Shown: in pieces, positions 8,144-16,627 of the stretch
How the letters are laid out: each line of letters begins with the position of its first letter
Numbering within the stretch: position 1 is the stretch's first letter
Source of the DNA: Azoarcus sp.
GTDB taxonomy: Bacteria > Pseudomonadota > Gammaproteobacteria > Burkholderiales > Rhodocyclaceae
Assembly (NCBI GenBank): GCA_031268685.1
Contig: JAIRWW010000160.1
Coordinates: 1 to 21,056 of the forward strand
Reading direction: 5' to 3'
Length of the DNA stretch: 21,056 nucleotides
The notes under the pieces: generated by a model
What the model was told of the DNA's origin: nothing
Databases searched by the model: none
Seen by the model: the letters and a program-made list of their open reading frames with translations, nothing else
Translations under genes and position numbers: made by a program

Positions 8144-8581
8144 GAATATAATTCTGCCCGCTGGAAGCCGGTTGCGAACGCCGTGCCATGTGCCAGAAGG
8201 CGATGGATTACGGACTACGCTTGGAGCCCTCGTATGTGTTCCCGGCTGCCGCCTGCGCAAACCGCGCCCCCGGAAGGCGGCGATAGTAGCGCAGTACACC
8301 TTTTCCGACACACCCATCCAGCCCTCGCGGCTGGATACAAAACGCGCAATACGCAACACATCAGCAGGATCAGATGTTCCTGCCCGCACAGACCGGCATC
8401 GCTGAAATCGGCGCCGCCGGCCTTGGCAGGACAAGTGAAAGACGACCAGCCAACCCATCACAGCAAAGCCATTACCGGATGAAAGCAGCCCGATACAACC
8501 GCTCCTGAACCCCGGACCAGCGCGATGGCGCTCGCCGGTCGTCCCTGCCCGTGTGCATCTGGCGCGGGAGAACGACTCATA
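8144..8581. promoter_or_regulatory. rluC/rne divergent region with long rne leader
   Basis: This is 438 bases without a credible gene between the divergent rluC and rne. In E. coli the same pair is separated by a long rne 5' UTR (about 360 nt) through which RNase E controls its own mRNA. The length and arrangement here suggest the same principle. I could not pick out a confident promoter for either gene. The most stable element is the hairpin at 8316-8336. Confidence 0.5.
8316..8336 (+). promoter_or_regulatory. Strong hairpin in the rne leader
   Basis: ATCCAGCC and GGCTGGAT pair perfectly over 8 bp around a CTCGC loop, 246 bases before the rne start. There is no T-run after it, so it is not a terminator. 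It is a candidate for the structured element that RNase E reads in autoregulation; this is inferred from position only. Confidence 0.45.
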
Positions 8582-11464
8582 ATGAAGCGCATGCTTTTCA
8601 ACGCGACGCAGGCCGAAGAACTCCGCGTCGCAATCGTAGACGGTCAAAAGCTGATCGACCTCGATATCGAATCGGCCAACAAGGAAGAACGCAAGAGCAA
8701 TATCTACAAAGCCGTTATTACCCGCATCGACCCCAGTCTCGAAGCCGCCTTCGTCGACTACGGCGCGGAGCGGTCCGGCTTTTTGCCTCTCAAGGAAATC
8801 TCCCGCACCTATTTCCAGCCCGGCGCCAACAGCCGCACCAATACCAAGGAAACGTTGCGCGAAGGCCAGGAACTCATCGTCCAGGTCGAAAAAGACGAAC
8901 GCGGCAACAAAGGCGCGGCGCTCACCACCTACATCGCGCTCGCGGGCCGCTATCTCGTGCTGATGCCCAACAATCCTCACGGCGGCGGCGTATCGCGCCG
9001 CATAGAAGGCGAGGAACGCACCGAATTGCGTGAAGCCATGGATCAGCTCAAGGTGCCGCAAGGAATGAGCCTCATCGCGCGCACCGCCGCCATAGGCCGC
9101 AGCGCCGAAGAACTGCAATGGGATCTCAACTACCTCGTACAACTCTGGACGGCCATCGAAGGCGCGGCGCGCGACCAGAATGGCGCCTTCCTCATCTACC
9201 AGGAAGGCAGCCTCGTCATTCGCGCCATCCGCGACTACTTCCAACCCGACATCGGTGAAATCCTCGTCGACACCGACGACATCTACGAACAGGCCGGGCA
9301 GTTCATGGGCCGCGTCATGCCGGACAACGTCAACCGCATCAAACGCTACAGCGACGACGTACCGCTTTTCTCGCGCTTCCAGATCGAACACCAGATCGAA
9401 TCGGCCTATTCCCGCCAGGTCAACCTTCCCGCCGGCGGCAGCGTGGTCATAGACCACACCGAGGCGCTCGTCGCCGTCGACGTCAACTCGGGCCGCTCCA
9501 CCAAGGGCGCCAACATCGAAGAAACCGCGCTGCGCACCAACCTGGAAGCCGCCGAAGAAATCGCCCGCCAACTGCGCCTGCGCGATCTGGGCGGACTCAT
9601 CGTCATCGACTTCATCGACATGGAGTCCGCCAGGAACCGGGGCGAAGTCGAAAACCGCCTGCGCGACGCCCTGCGCCACGACCGCGCCCGCGTACAAGCT
9701 GGCAAGATCAGCCGCTTCGGCCTGCTCGAACTCTCCCGCCAGCGCCTGCGCCCCGCGCTGGCCGAAACCAGCTACATCACCTGCCCGCGCTGCACCGGCA
9801 CCGGCCACATCCGCAGCACCGAATCCTCGGCCCTGCACATCCTGCGCATCATCGAAGAAGAAGCAATGAAAGAAAACACCGGCGGCGTGCATCTGCAAGC
9901 GCCGGTCGATGTCGCCACCTACCTTCTCAACGAAAAGCGGGCGGACATCGCGCGCATCGAGTTCCGCCACAAAATCCAGCTCCTCATCGTGCCCAACCGG
10001 CACATGGAAACACCCGCGCACGAAATCACGCGGCTGCGTCACGACCAGCTCAACCAGGACGACATAGCGCTTGCCAGCTACCAGATGGTGCAGCAGCCCG
10101 GCGAAGAAACCGTCGCCAGCAACGGCCGCAACGGCAACGACAAGATCGTGCGCAAAGAAGCCGTCATCAAGGGCATAGGCCCCTCCATGCCCGCCCCTGA
10201 ACCGCGCCCCGCCGCACAACAATCTTCCGCGCAATCCGCGACCGGCATAATCTCACGCCTCACAAGCTGGCTCGGCGACCTGCTTGGCAGTTCACGCGAC
10301 GAACCGGAAACCCCGCCCGCCACAACACCGGCAACGCGCGAAACGCGCGGGCAAAACGACCGCGAACGCCACAGCCGCAACGGCGAACGCAGCGAACGCG
10401 GCGGCCGCAGCGGCGAACGCGGCAACCGCAACGAGCGCGGCCAGCGAGGCGAACGCAGCGAACGCAGCGAACGCGACAATACCCGCGATGCCCGCGCCGA
10501 AAAAAGTGACACGCCCACAGCGCAGGACAAGCCACAGCGTTCGCCCAAGCCGCGTGGAGAACGCGCCAGCGAACGCACTGAAACGCCGGAACGCGCCGCC
10601 ATCGAAACCGACAATGCCAAGGCAAGCAGCGGCACCCGCCGCCGCCGCAATCGGGACAAAGACAAGGGCGCTGAAGACAACGACAAACCTGTCGTGGCCG
10701 ATGACGCTGCCACTGCTGCTGCTGCCACCACCGCCAAGCCGCGCCGCGCCAGTTCCGAAAAACCCGTCGAAGCTACGCCGCAGGATCAAGCCGATGCCGC
10801 GCCTGTCGAGCAACCCGCACACGCCGCCGCCGATATAGATGCCGACGCAAGCGCTGAAAAACGTCGCCGCCGCAGCCGTGGCGGTCGCCGGCTGCGTTCT
10901 ACCGAAGGCGAAACCGCCTCTGCGGAAGTTCAAGAAAGCGCCGACGCCACGCCAGCCTCGCCCGTCGCGGAAACTCTGCCCGCCGCCGCCATCGAGCCGC
11001 CCGCCGACATCGTGCCCGCCAGACAGCCGGCTTCACCGGAGACACTTCCAGTCGCCATCGGCAAGCCATTCGAGCCTGAACCGAAAACCGATCCCGTGCC
11101 ACTTGCCGCAAAGCCGGAAGAAAAGACGGAAAGCGCCGAAACCGCAGCGCTTCCCCTGCCCTTGCTGAAAGAATCCGACTCGTTTACCGAAGCGGCCTCA
11201 TTCACTGCCCAAATCCCGCCCGCCCCAGCGCCCGCCATCCTGGAGCAGAAAACACCGAAACCGGCTGCCTCGCCAACTACCGGCCCTGTCAGCACACCGG
11301 AGGAAGCGGGGCTCGTCATGATCGAAACCAAGCTGGAGAAAAAAGGCCAATTCACCGACGGCACGCCGGAAAAACCCGCCCGTATCGGGCGCAAACCGCG
11401 CTCCGCAGTCGCCACCGTCAGCGAAGAACCCTTGCAGCAAGTCGAAACGCACAAAAGCGCCTAA
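8582..11464 (+). CDS. rne: Ribonuclease E
   Basis: Main single-strand endoribonuclease for mRNA decay and for rRNA and tRNA maturation, and scaffold of the degradosome. 960 residues from [21 protein letters not shown], matching the canonical N-terminus; GGAG lies 11 bases upstream. The S1 domain spans about 35-125. Catalytic metal ligands are Asp300 (AVDVNSG) and Asp343 (IVIDFID), and the Zn-link CPRCTGTG has Cys401 and Cys404. All are offset by three from E. coli Asp303, Asp346, Cys404 and Cys407. From about residue 525 the chain is low-complexity: an Arg/Glu/Gly/Asn-rich tract (600-632), RRRR-type basic clusters and long Ala/Pro/Glu stretches, typical of the disordered scaffold half. Short hydrophobic motifs GLVMIET (910-916) and [10 protein letters not shown] (the last ten residues) stand out. 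A strong terminator follows. Confidence 0.97.
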   Translation: MKRMLFNATQAEELRVAIVDGQKLIDLDIESANKEERKSNIYKAVITRIDPSLEAAFVDYGAERSGFLPLKEISRTYFQPGANSRTNTKETLREGQELIVQVEKDERGNKGAALTTYIALAGRYLVLMPNNPHGGGVSRRIEGEERTELREAMDQLKVPQGMSLIARTAAIGRSAEELQWDLNYLVQLWTAIEGAARDQNGAFLIYQEGSLVIRAIRDYFQPDIGEILVDTDDIYEQAGQFMGRVMPDNVNRIKRYSDDVPLFSRFQIEHQIESAYSRQVNLPAGGSVVIDHTEALVAVDVNSGRSTKGANIEETALRTNLEAAEEIARQLRLRDLGGLIVIDFIDMESARNRGEVENRLRDALRHDRARVQAGKISRFGLLELSRQRLRPALAETSYITCPRCTGTGHIRSTESSALHILRIIEEEAMKENTGGVHLQAPVDVATYLLNEKRADIARIEFRHKIQLLIVPNRHMETPAHEITRLRHDQLNQDDIALASYQMVQQPGEETVASNGRNGNDKIVRKEAVIKGIGPSMPAPEPRPAAQQSSAQSATGIISRLTSWLGDLLGSSRDEPETPPATTPATRETRGQNDRERHSRNGERSERGGRSGERGNRNERGQRGERSERSERDNTRDARAEKSDTPTAQDKPQRSPKPRGERASERTETPERAAIETDNAKASSGTRRRRNRDKDKGAEDNDKPVVADDAATAAAATTAKPRRASSEKPVEATPQDQADAAPVEQPAHAAADIDADASAEKRRRRSRGGRRLRSTEGETASAEVQESADATPASPVAETLPAAAIEPPADIVPARQPASPETLPVAIGKPFEPEPKTDPVPLAAKPEEKTESAETAALPLPLLKESDSFTEAASFTAQIPPAPAPAILEQKTPKPAASPTTGPVSTPEEAGLVMIETKLEKKGQFTDGTPEKPARIGRKPRSAVATVSEEPLQQVETHKSA
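10380..10476 (+). repeat. Degenerate tandem repeat inside rne
   Basis: Imperfect copies of a 9-base unit like AACGCAGCG/AACGCGGCG encode the Arg-Ser-Glu-Arg/Gly-Glu-Arg tract of the RNase E scaffold region (about residues 600-632). Such tracts in RNase E bind RNA. Copy number may vary between strains. Confidence 0.7.
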
Positions 11465-11496
11465 GCAGCGCCTGAGCGCGCCGAGTCGACAAAAAC

Positions 11497-11536
11497 AAAC
11501 GGGATGGCCGCCATGCACAGGCGGCCATCCCGTTTT
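11497..11536. terminator. Bidirectional terminator between rne and the aminotransferase gene
   Basis: A 15-bp perfect stem (11497-11511 with 11521-11535, core CGGGATGGCCGC) around a 9-base loop. T-runs follow it on the plus strand (TTTTCTT), and AAAAACAAA flanks it for the minus strand. It lies 33 bases after the rne stop and 27 bases after the stop of the convergent gene, so it serves both. Confidence 0.93.
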
Positions 11537-11562
11537 CTTCGCAACCGGGTTTGTGCGCCCAG

Positions 11563-12765
11563 TTACAGCACGGCGGCAATCGCCTTCGCAACCACGGGCA
11601 AATTCTTGCCGTTCAAAGCTGCCACATTGATGCGGCCCGAAGAAACGGCATAAACGCCGGACTCGCTCTTGAGCCGTTCCACCTGCTCCTTGCTCAATCC
11701 GGTAAAAGAGAACATGCCGCGCTGCCTGGCGATAAAGGAAAAGTCACGGGTAACGCCTTCCGCCTTAAGAGCATCGACAAGACCGGCGCGCATGGCGCGG
11801 ATGCGGTTTCTCATGCCGGCGAGTTCATCTTCCCATAGCTTTCTCAACTCGGGGCTGGCGAGAACAGCCGCCACGATCGCGCCGCCATGCGTGGGCGGAT
11901 TGGAATAATTCGTGCGGATGACGCGCTTGACCTGCGAAGCCACCCTTGCCGCCTCCTCCCTGCTCGCGGTCACGATGGAAAGCGCCCCCACCCGCTCTCC
12001 GTACAACGAGAAGTTCTTGGAAAACGACGAAGACACCAAAAACTGCGCGCCGCTGGCCGCGAACGCCTGCACTGCGGCGGTATCCTGCCCAATGCCGTCG
12101 GCGAAGCCCTGATATGCCATATCGAGGAAAGGCACAAGCTTCTTTTCCTTGCAAAGCGCGGCGACCTCCTGCCATTGCCCGTCGCTCAGATCCGCCCCGG
12201 TCGGATTGTGGCAGCAAGCATGCAACAGCACGATGGACTGCGGCGGCAAGGCAGCGAGCTTCTGCTTCATCGCGCCGAAATCCACGCCGCGCGTCGCCGG
12301 ATCGTAATAAGGATAAGTCTCGATGGGAAACCCGGCAGCCCCGAACAGGGCGCGATGGTTTTCCCAGGAAGGATCGCTGATGAACAAAGTCGTCTGCGGC
12401 AGCAACTGCTTCAGATAATCCGCGCCCACCTTCAGCGCCCCAGTGCCGCCCAGAGCCTGGATGGTCACGACAGCGCCATTGGCAGCCAGATCCGTTCCCG
12501 CGCCGAACAGCAGGTCGCGCACAGCCTGGTTATAGGCCGGGTTGCCGTCGATGGGCTGGTAGCCGCGCGCGGGCTGCGCCTTCAGGCGGGCTTCTTCGGC
12601 AGCCTTGACTGCGGCAAGCAAAGGCAGCTTGCCATTGTCGTCGTAATAAACCCCGACGCCGAGATTGACTTTGCCCGCGCGGGCATCGGCATTAAACGCT
12701 TCGGTCAAGCCAAGTATGGGATCGCGGGGAGCCATCTCGACAGCGGCGAACAAAGATGCGGACAT
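11563..12765 (-). CDS. Aspartate/aromatic amino acid aminotransferase
   Basis: PLP-dependent class I aminotransferase of the AspC/TyrB group, interconverting aspartate or aromatic amino acids and their 2-oxo acids with glutamate/2-oxoglutarate. In the 400-residue protein the PLP-binding lysine is Lys250 in SSSFSKNFSLYGERVG. Asn187 in CCHNPTGAD and Asp215 in LDMAYQGF contact the cofactor, and RGMFSFTGL and SSGRINVA lie near the C-terminus. Sequence alone does not decide between aspC and tyrB. GGAG sits five bases before the ATG. The 191-base gap upstream contains TAGAAT (rc of 12856-12861), a possible -10 without a clear -35. The gene shares a terminator with rne. Confidence 0.94.
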   Translation of the reverse strand: MSASLFAAVEMAPRDPILGLTEAFNADARAGKVNLGVGVYYDDNGKLPLLAAVKAAEEARLKAQPARGYQPIDGNPAYNQAVRDLLFGAGTDLAANGAVVTIQALGGTGALKVGADYLKQLLPQTTLFISDPSWENHRALFGAAGFPIETYPYYDPATRGVDFGAMKQKLAALPPQSIVLLHACCHNPTGADLSDGQWQEVAALCKEKKLVPFLDMAYQGFADGIGQDTAAVQAFAASGAQFLVSSSFSKNFSLYGERVGALSIVTASREEAARVASQVKRVIRTNYSNPPTHGGAIVAAVLASPELRKLWEDELAGMRNRIRAMRAGLVDALKAEGVTRDFSFIARQRGMFSFTGLSKEQVERLKSESGVYAVSSGRINVAALNGKNLPVVAKAIAAVL

Positions 12766-12956
12766 GAGAACTCCAATATGGGTAGTTGAGGCGCGCGCCG
12801 GTTCGGAAAACCGCGCAGGCCCTGCGGAGGGTCGACCGGGGACAAACAGCTAAAAATTCTAGCACGCCGCAAGATAGCAAAAATCCCAAGAAAGCCCTGA
12901 TCAGCCCCGTCTGTTCGGACTTGGCCTATCGAAGCAATGATTTTCGCTTTCGGTGT

Positions 12957-13646
12957 TCAATTTTCCGCCGGAGCCTCGAATAACAGCCGTAAACCCGGCG
13001 CGGTGCGCAGACTGTGCGGCAATAGATAATCGCCTGCGGCAAGGGGAATTTCCAGGTATTTGAAGCGCGCGCCGAGATCGACGCCGGCGTACTGCCAAGC
13101 CCGCCAGACAAGTGTCGTACAGTATTGCCCTTCCTGATCGTTTTCGACGATGCGAAAAGGCATCCCGAGCCGTTGCAAAGCGTAATCCGCGGCGGCGGTG
13201 CGCGTCGCGGCATCGGCGGCGACGCGATAAATGGCAACGCCCTGCGCACGGCCTGGGGCTAGAAAAAAATCCAGATCATCACGCACGACCGCATCCGCCC
13301 GTCCGGGTATTTCCGCCGGAACCGCATGCAGAATTTGCCAGTGCGCCGGCGAGCCGACCAGCATGCCAACATGGCTGTAAGGATCGCCCTGTTTTTCTCG
13401 CCGTTCGCGCGCCACGCCGCGCACGATTTCACTCTGCCAGCCACTGCCTATGCGGAAAACCAGATCGCCAACCTCAAGCCGGGAGACGACATCGGCAGGC
13501 AATTCGATACCGGCCTCAGGCACGGCATGCGCCACAGCGCCAGCAAGCAAGCACGCGCCGCCCGCCATCAGGGCAAGGCAGAGCAGCCAAGCCAGTGAAA
13601 CAGAAAACCGGGAAACTGCGCAGCGGCGCAAATCAATGCGAATCAC
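12957..13646 (-). CDS. YiiX/YebB-like permuted papain-fold protein, exported
   Basis: 229 residues. The N-terminus has basic residues then a hydrophobic run (SLAWLLCLALMAGGACLLAGAVAHA), a signal peptide or anchor, so the enzyme domain should be periplasmic. The domain starts with VGDLVFRIGSGWQSEIVRG, then YSHVGMLVG (His92) and EGQYCTTLVWRAW (Cys176). This order, His before Cys, is that of circularly permuted NlpC/P60 proteins (YaeF/YiiX, DUF830-like); substrates may be cell-wall peptides or acyl/amide bonds, and are not known here. The GTG start abuts the TAA stop of the upstream lipoprotein gene (TAAGTG), implying coupled translation. TTG at codon 6 is an alternative start. Confidence 0.85.
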   Translation of the reverse strand: MIRIDLRRCAVSRFSVSLAWLLCLALMAGGACLLAGAVAHAVPEAGIELPADVVSRLEVGDLVFRIGSGWQSEIVRGVARERREKQGDPYSHVGMLVGSPAHWQILHAVPAEIPGRADAVVRDDLDFFLAPGRAQGVAIYRVAADAATRTAAADYALQRLGMPFRIVENDQEGQYCTTLVWRAWQYAGVDLGARFKYLEIPLAAGDYLLPHSLRTAPGLRLLFEAPAEN

Positions 13647-14054
13647 TTATTTAAGATGCAATTTCCATTTACCGGAATCCTTGACCAATCTGGTCGATTC
13701 ATTCTTGGTTTTGCCGTTTTTGAATTTCAACTCGACCTTGACGCGAGCGGTGTCGTCCTGCTGTTCGATAAGCTCCGTCGTGATCGACTCCAGCCCGCCA
13801 TTATTCTGAATACGCGAATAAGTATCACCGACCACCATTTGCAATTTTCCCTTCATGGTCGTCAAATCGTTTTCCTTGACGTTTTTCAATGAAAAATATG
13901 CCACCGCATCATCGACACGGTTATCGGCAACTGCTTTATAAAAATCCTTGACAACGTCTTCGGGCGTCGAAGGCGAGCAAGCAACCAATACCAGCACAAA
14001 AAGCGACATCCAGAAAACGGATAGCCCACGAACAACAGAATTGAAATAATGCAT
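13647..14054 (-). CDS. DUF4878-like lipoprotein
   Basis: 135 residues from MHYFNSVVRG; GGGAG lies nine bases before the ATG. The frame begins upstream at 14099, but that start has no ribosome binding site. A lipoprotein signal is clear: hydrophobic SLFVLVLVAC with Cys26 as the lipidated residue, followed by SPSTPEDVV. The mature part (DVVKDFYKAVADNRVDDAVAYF ... SGKWKLHLK at the end) resembles DUF4878, an NTF2/SnoaL-like fold without known enzyme activity. Composition is less GC-rich than its neighbours. It directly precedes the YiiX-like gene and probably forms a two-gene operon with it. Confidence 0.85.
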   Translation of the reverse strand: MHYFNSVVRGLSVFWMSLFVLVLVACSPSTPEDVVKDFYKAVADNRVDDAVAYFSLKNVKENDLTTMKGKLQMVVGDTYSRIQNNGGLESITTELIEQQDDTARVKVELKFKNGKTKNESTRLVKDSGKWKLHLK

Positions 14055-14131
14055 GACAAAACACTCCCGAAGCCGGACACAGTTCAGCAGATATACCATA
14101 CCTGCAACAGCATTTCATCCAGGAATGGAAC

Positions 14132-14169
14132 AAAAAAACCCGCATGGATGAGTCCATCCTTGCGGGTTT
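14132..14169 (-). terminator. Rho-independent terminator of the CoA-transferase gene
   Basis: AAACCCGCA (14136-14144) pairs with TGCGGGTTT (14161-14169). After one mismatch, a GGATG/CATCC inner stem continues around a 4-base loop. On the minus strand the hairpin is followed by seven T (A-run 14132-14138). It lies 33 bases after the stop of the gene ending at 14203. Confidence 0.92.
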
Positions 14170-14202
14170 CAGGTTCGGCTTTATTCAGGCGAGGCTTCTA
14201 CA

Positions 14203-15708
14203 TTACATCGACTCGCCGCGCAGCGCGCGCAAATGCCAATCGAAAGCTTCACCAAGCAAATGCGGCGTCTGTTTGCCGTTGGCGCCCTTTTCCGCGCGGG
14301 CGAGATAATCGTCGAGCGCGGGACGGAAACGGGGATCGGCGCATTTGTCTATCACCAGCCGGGCGCGCTGGCGTGGCGCGAGGCCGCGCAGATCGGCCAG
14401 GCCGTGTTCCGTGACCAGCACCTGCACATCGTGCTCGGTATGGTCGACGTGCGAGACCATCGGCACGATGCACGACAGCGCGCCATTCTTGGCCGTCGAA
14501 GGCGTCATGAAAATCGAGAGATAGGCATTGCGCGCAAAATCGCCAGATCCACCGAGGCCGTTCATCATCTTCGAGCCGAGAACGTGCGTGGAGTTGACGT
14601 TGCCATAAATATCGGCTTCGAGCATGCCGTTCATCGAAATGGTTCCCAGGCGGCGGATGATTTCGGGGTGATTGCTGATTTCCTGCGGGCGCAAGATGAT
14701 GCTCTTGCGATATTCGTCGATATTGGCAAAAAGATCGGACAAAGCCCCGGCCGAGAGCGAGACGGCGGTCGCCGAGGCGCAGACGAGTTTGCCGGAACGG
14801 ATCATGTCGAGCATGCCGTCCTGCAAGACTTCGGTGTAGGCGGTGAGCTTGTCGAACGGGCCGTCGTTCAGGCCCGCCATGACGGCGTTGGCAATGTTGC
14901 CCACGCCCGATTGCAGCGGCAGCAGATTGGGCGGAATGCGGCCCTTTTTCACCTCGTGCTGGAGGAAATCCAGGATGTGCCCGGCGATGAGGCGCGAGTT
15001 TTCGTCCGGCGCGGTAAATTTATTGTCGCGGTCGGAACAATTTGTCTCGACCACGGCCACCACTTTCTTCGGGTCGACACGCAGATAGGGGTCGCCAATG
15101 CGACCGGCGGGCGCGGTGAGCGGAACCGGCTGCCGATGGGGCGGCAGCGCGACGCTGTAGATGTCGTGCATGCCTTCGAGCTTGGCGCTTTGCGCAGTAT
15201 TGACTTCGAGGATGACCTTGTCGGCCAGATCCAGCCAGGTCGGATTGTTGCCGATCGCCGTTGAGGGCACCAGCCGCCCGTCTTCGAGAATGGCAACGAC
15301 TTCGATAAGGGCAACGTCGAGTTTACCGTAATGGCCCCAAGCGGCATTTTGGGCGACGTGGGAGAGGTGAACATCAATATAGTTCGCCTCGCCGGCATTG
15401 ATACGGTTGCGGCAGTCCGGATCGGACTGATAAGGCAGGCGCATGGAGACGCCATTGACCTTGAACAGCGCGCCGTCGAGTTCGGGCGAGGTCGAAGCGC
15501 CTGTCCACACCCCGACGCGGAAGGTTTCACCCCTTCCAGAAGCCGCGGCAATCCGCCGGGCGAGCGCCTGCGGCACTATTTTGGGGTGGCCCGAGCCGGT
15601 AAAACCGCTCACGCCGAGATTTTCGCCTGGGTTGATGAAGGCTGCGGCATCGTCTGCCGACATGATCTTGCCGCGCAGCGCGGCGCTTTGAATACGGGAA
15701 TCGCTCAT
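14203..15708 (-). CDS. Acetyl-CoA hydrolase/transferase family; succinyl-CoA:acetate CoA-transferase type
   Basis: 501 residues, full length for the AarC/Cat1 class I CoA-transferase group. The N-terminal half contains VSGFTGSGHPKIVPQAL and PYQSDPDCRNRINAG. The central SGVGNIANAVMAGL is followed by AYTEVLQDGMLD, in which Glu293 matches the catalytic glutamate (Glu294 in Acetobacter AarC) that forms the glutamyl-CoA thioester. GLGGSGDFARNAYLS and TEHGLADLRGL are family signatures. The likely reaction is transfer of CoA between succinyl-CoA and acetate, linking acetate use to the citric acid cycle; a hydrolase or propionate role is possible. A weak GGAA precedes the ATG. Its leader contains a terminator hairpin only 23 bases before the start codon (see separate entries). 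Confidence 0.93.
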   Translation of the reverse strand: MSDSRIQSAALRGKIMSADDAAAFINPGENLGVSGFTGSGHPKIVPQALARRIAAASGRGETFRVGVWTGASTSPELDGALFKVNGVSMRLPYQSDPDCRNRINAGEANYIDVHLSHVAQNAAWGHYGKLDVALIEVVAILEDGRLVPSTAIGNNPTWLDLADKVILEVNTAQSAKLEGMHDIYSVALPPHRQPVPLTAPAGRIGDPYLRVDPKKVVAVVETNCSDRDNKFTAPDENSRLIAGHILDFLQHEVKKGRIPPNLLPLQSGVGNIANAVMAGLNDGPFDKLTAYTEVLQDGMLDMIRSGKLVCASATAVSLSAGALSDLFANIDEYRKSIILRPQEISNHPEIIRRLGTISMNGMLEADIYGNVNSTHVLGSKMMNGLGGSGDFARNAYLSIFMTPSTAKNGALSCIVPMVSHVDHTEHDVQVLVTEHGLADLRGLAPRQRARLVIDKCADPRFRPALDDYLARAEKGANGKQTPHLLGEAFDWHLRALRGESM

Positions 15709-15865
15709 CTGGTTTCCGTCCGGAAGAAGTCAAAAAAACGCGCCGCCGCAAAGAGACGAAGGCGCGTATCGCATGGTACGAAGCCTGAAAACAAAGAGCG
15801 TCTCCAGCCCGGCAGGTTCCTTGCCGCCAATCGGGCAAGGACGCCGCTCGCTCATGCACGGCTAA
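15709..15865 (-). promoter_or_regulatory. Structured 5' leader of the CoA-transferase gene
   Basis: About 157 nt between the predicted transcription start and the ATG. A 7-bp hairpin (CCTTGCC 15819-15825 with GGCAAGG 15834-15840) is enclosed by a GAGCG/CGCTC or GCGTC/GACGC stem (15796-15802 with 15840-15849). A terminator hairpin follows. The 3' strand of the outer stem (GAGACG on the minus strand, 15799-15804) is also perfectly complementary to CGTCTC in the terminator loop (15753-15758), offering a switch. I do not recognise a known riboswitch class. Structure seen; regulation inferred. Confidence 0.5.
15732..15767 (-). terminator. Intrinsic terminator within the leader, before the start codon
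   Basis: On the minus strand ACGCGCC (15761-15767) pairs with GGCGCGT (15738-15744) across a 16-base loop, followed by a run of seven T ending at 15732. Twenty-three bases later comes the CoA-transferase ATG. It could end transcription from the alarmone hydrolase gene, but then the downstream promoter would have to fit inside or upstream of it, so an attenuator role is likely. Confidence 0.7.
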
Positions 15866-15871
15866 CGGCAA

Positions 15872-15901
15872 AGTGTAGAAAGATCGCCCGCCCAGCGTCA
15901 A
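15872..15901 (-). promoter_or_regulatory. Predicted sigma-70-type promoter for the CoA-transferase gene
   Basis: On the minus strand TTGACG (rc of 15896-15901), an 18-base spacer and TACACT (rc of 15872-15877). The expected start point is near 15865, upstream of the leader hairpins and terminator. Between here and 16087 nothing else was found except an imperfect CAAAAC/GTTTTG dyad at 15926-15950. Confidence 0.45.
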
Positions 15902-16087
15902 CGGGAAAACACGGGCGCGTCAATGCAAAACAGGGATATCCTGTGTTTTGGCAAAGCAGAGATGCCCGGTGAAAATACTGCCGTGCTAATGCTTTGCTCT
16001 CTGGGGGCGGCGGTTCAGGATAGCAAGACCATGGATGGCTTGGCGCCGTCTAAACGCTCAACAGTCAATTTTGCTGACGAGGCTCGC

Positions 16088-16627
16088 TCATTCTGGCCGC
16101 CGGGCGTACAGTTGGTCGAACGCCGATGCCAGTCCCGGGTGCACATCGCGCACGCCTGCAACCACTTTTGCCGACCAATCAAAATATTCCTGCTTGCGCG
16201 CAAGCGGCCAATCCGCTGGCGGCGACGCAAGAAGATCACGCAGATTGCAAATTTTGTCTGCCAGCTTCACCAACTTAGCCTGCGGCGAGGCATGGGCTGC
16301 ATGCTCGATTTGCAAGCGCTTCCGCTCTGCCTTGGGCAAAGACTTGTCATCGGTCACTTCCAGCACGATGCCAGTCACGGTATCGCCAAACATTCCTCGC
16401 AATTCGTCGGTCGTGGTCTTGGTATCCTCGATCGTATCGTGCAGCAACGCAGCGCAGAGTACGTCTGGATCAGTCACGCCGCCTTCATTGGCAAGCACAT
16501 TGGCCAACGCAATTGGATGGTTGATATAGGGCGAAGCCTCGGCATCCTTTCTTCTCTGATCACGGTGTTTCTCGGCAGCGAATGATGCCGCCTTGAGAAC
16601 TGCGCTCATATCAGTCCCCGCTTTCAT
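16088..16627 (-). CDS. Small alarmone hydrolase, MESH1/RelA-SpoT HD type
   Basis: 179 residues from MKAGTDMSAVL; GGGAG sits eight bases before the ATG. ATG at 16609 (MSAVL) is an alternative. This is a stand-alone HD hydrolase like animal MESH1, which removes the 3'-pyrophosphate of (p)ppGpp, and in animals also cleaves NADPH. The metal-site residues are all present: His37 (YINHPI), His63-Asp64 and Glu67-Asp68 (LLHDTIEDT), and Asp124 with Asn128 (KLADKICNLRD). Each is offset by two from MESH1 His35, His61, Asp62, Glu65, Asp66, Asp122 and Asn126. There is no synthetase, TGS or ACT domain, so it is not a truncated SpoT by design of length. It probably acts in the cytoplasm beside a full-length SpoT elsewhere. 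Confidence 0.9.
   Translation of the reverse strand: MKAGTDMSAVLKAASFAAEKHRDQRRKDAEASPYINHPIALANVLANEGGVTDPDVLCAALLHDTIEDTKTTTDELRGMFGDTVTGIVLEVTDDKSLPKAERKRLQIEHAAHASPQAKLVKLADKICNLRDLLASPPADWPLARKQEYFDWSAKVVAGVRDVHPGLASAFDQLYARRPE

Noticed and set aside
8144..10234. Long N-terminal extension of rluC across rne (1016-codon frame)
   Set aside because: The extension is antisense to RNase E codons and low in complexity; RluC homology starts at the ATG triplet near 8143.
14233..15264. 343-codon plus-strand frame opposite the CoA-transferase gene
   Set aside because: Antisense shadow; the minus strand has a full-length enzyme with its catalytic glutamate.
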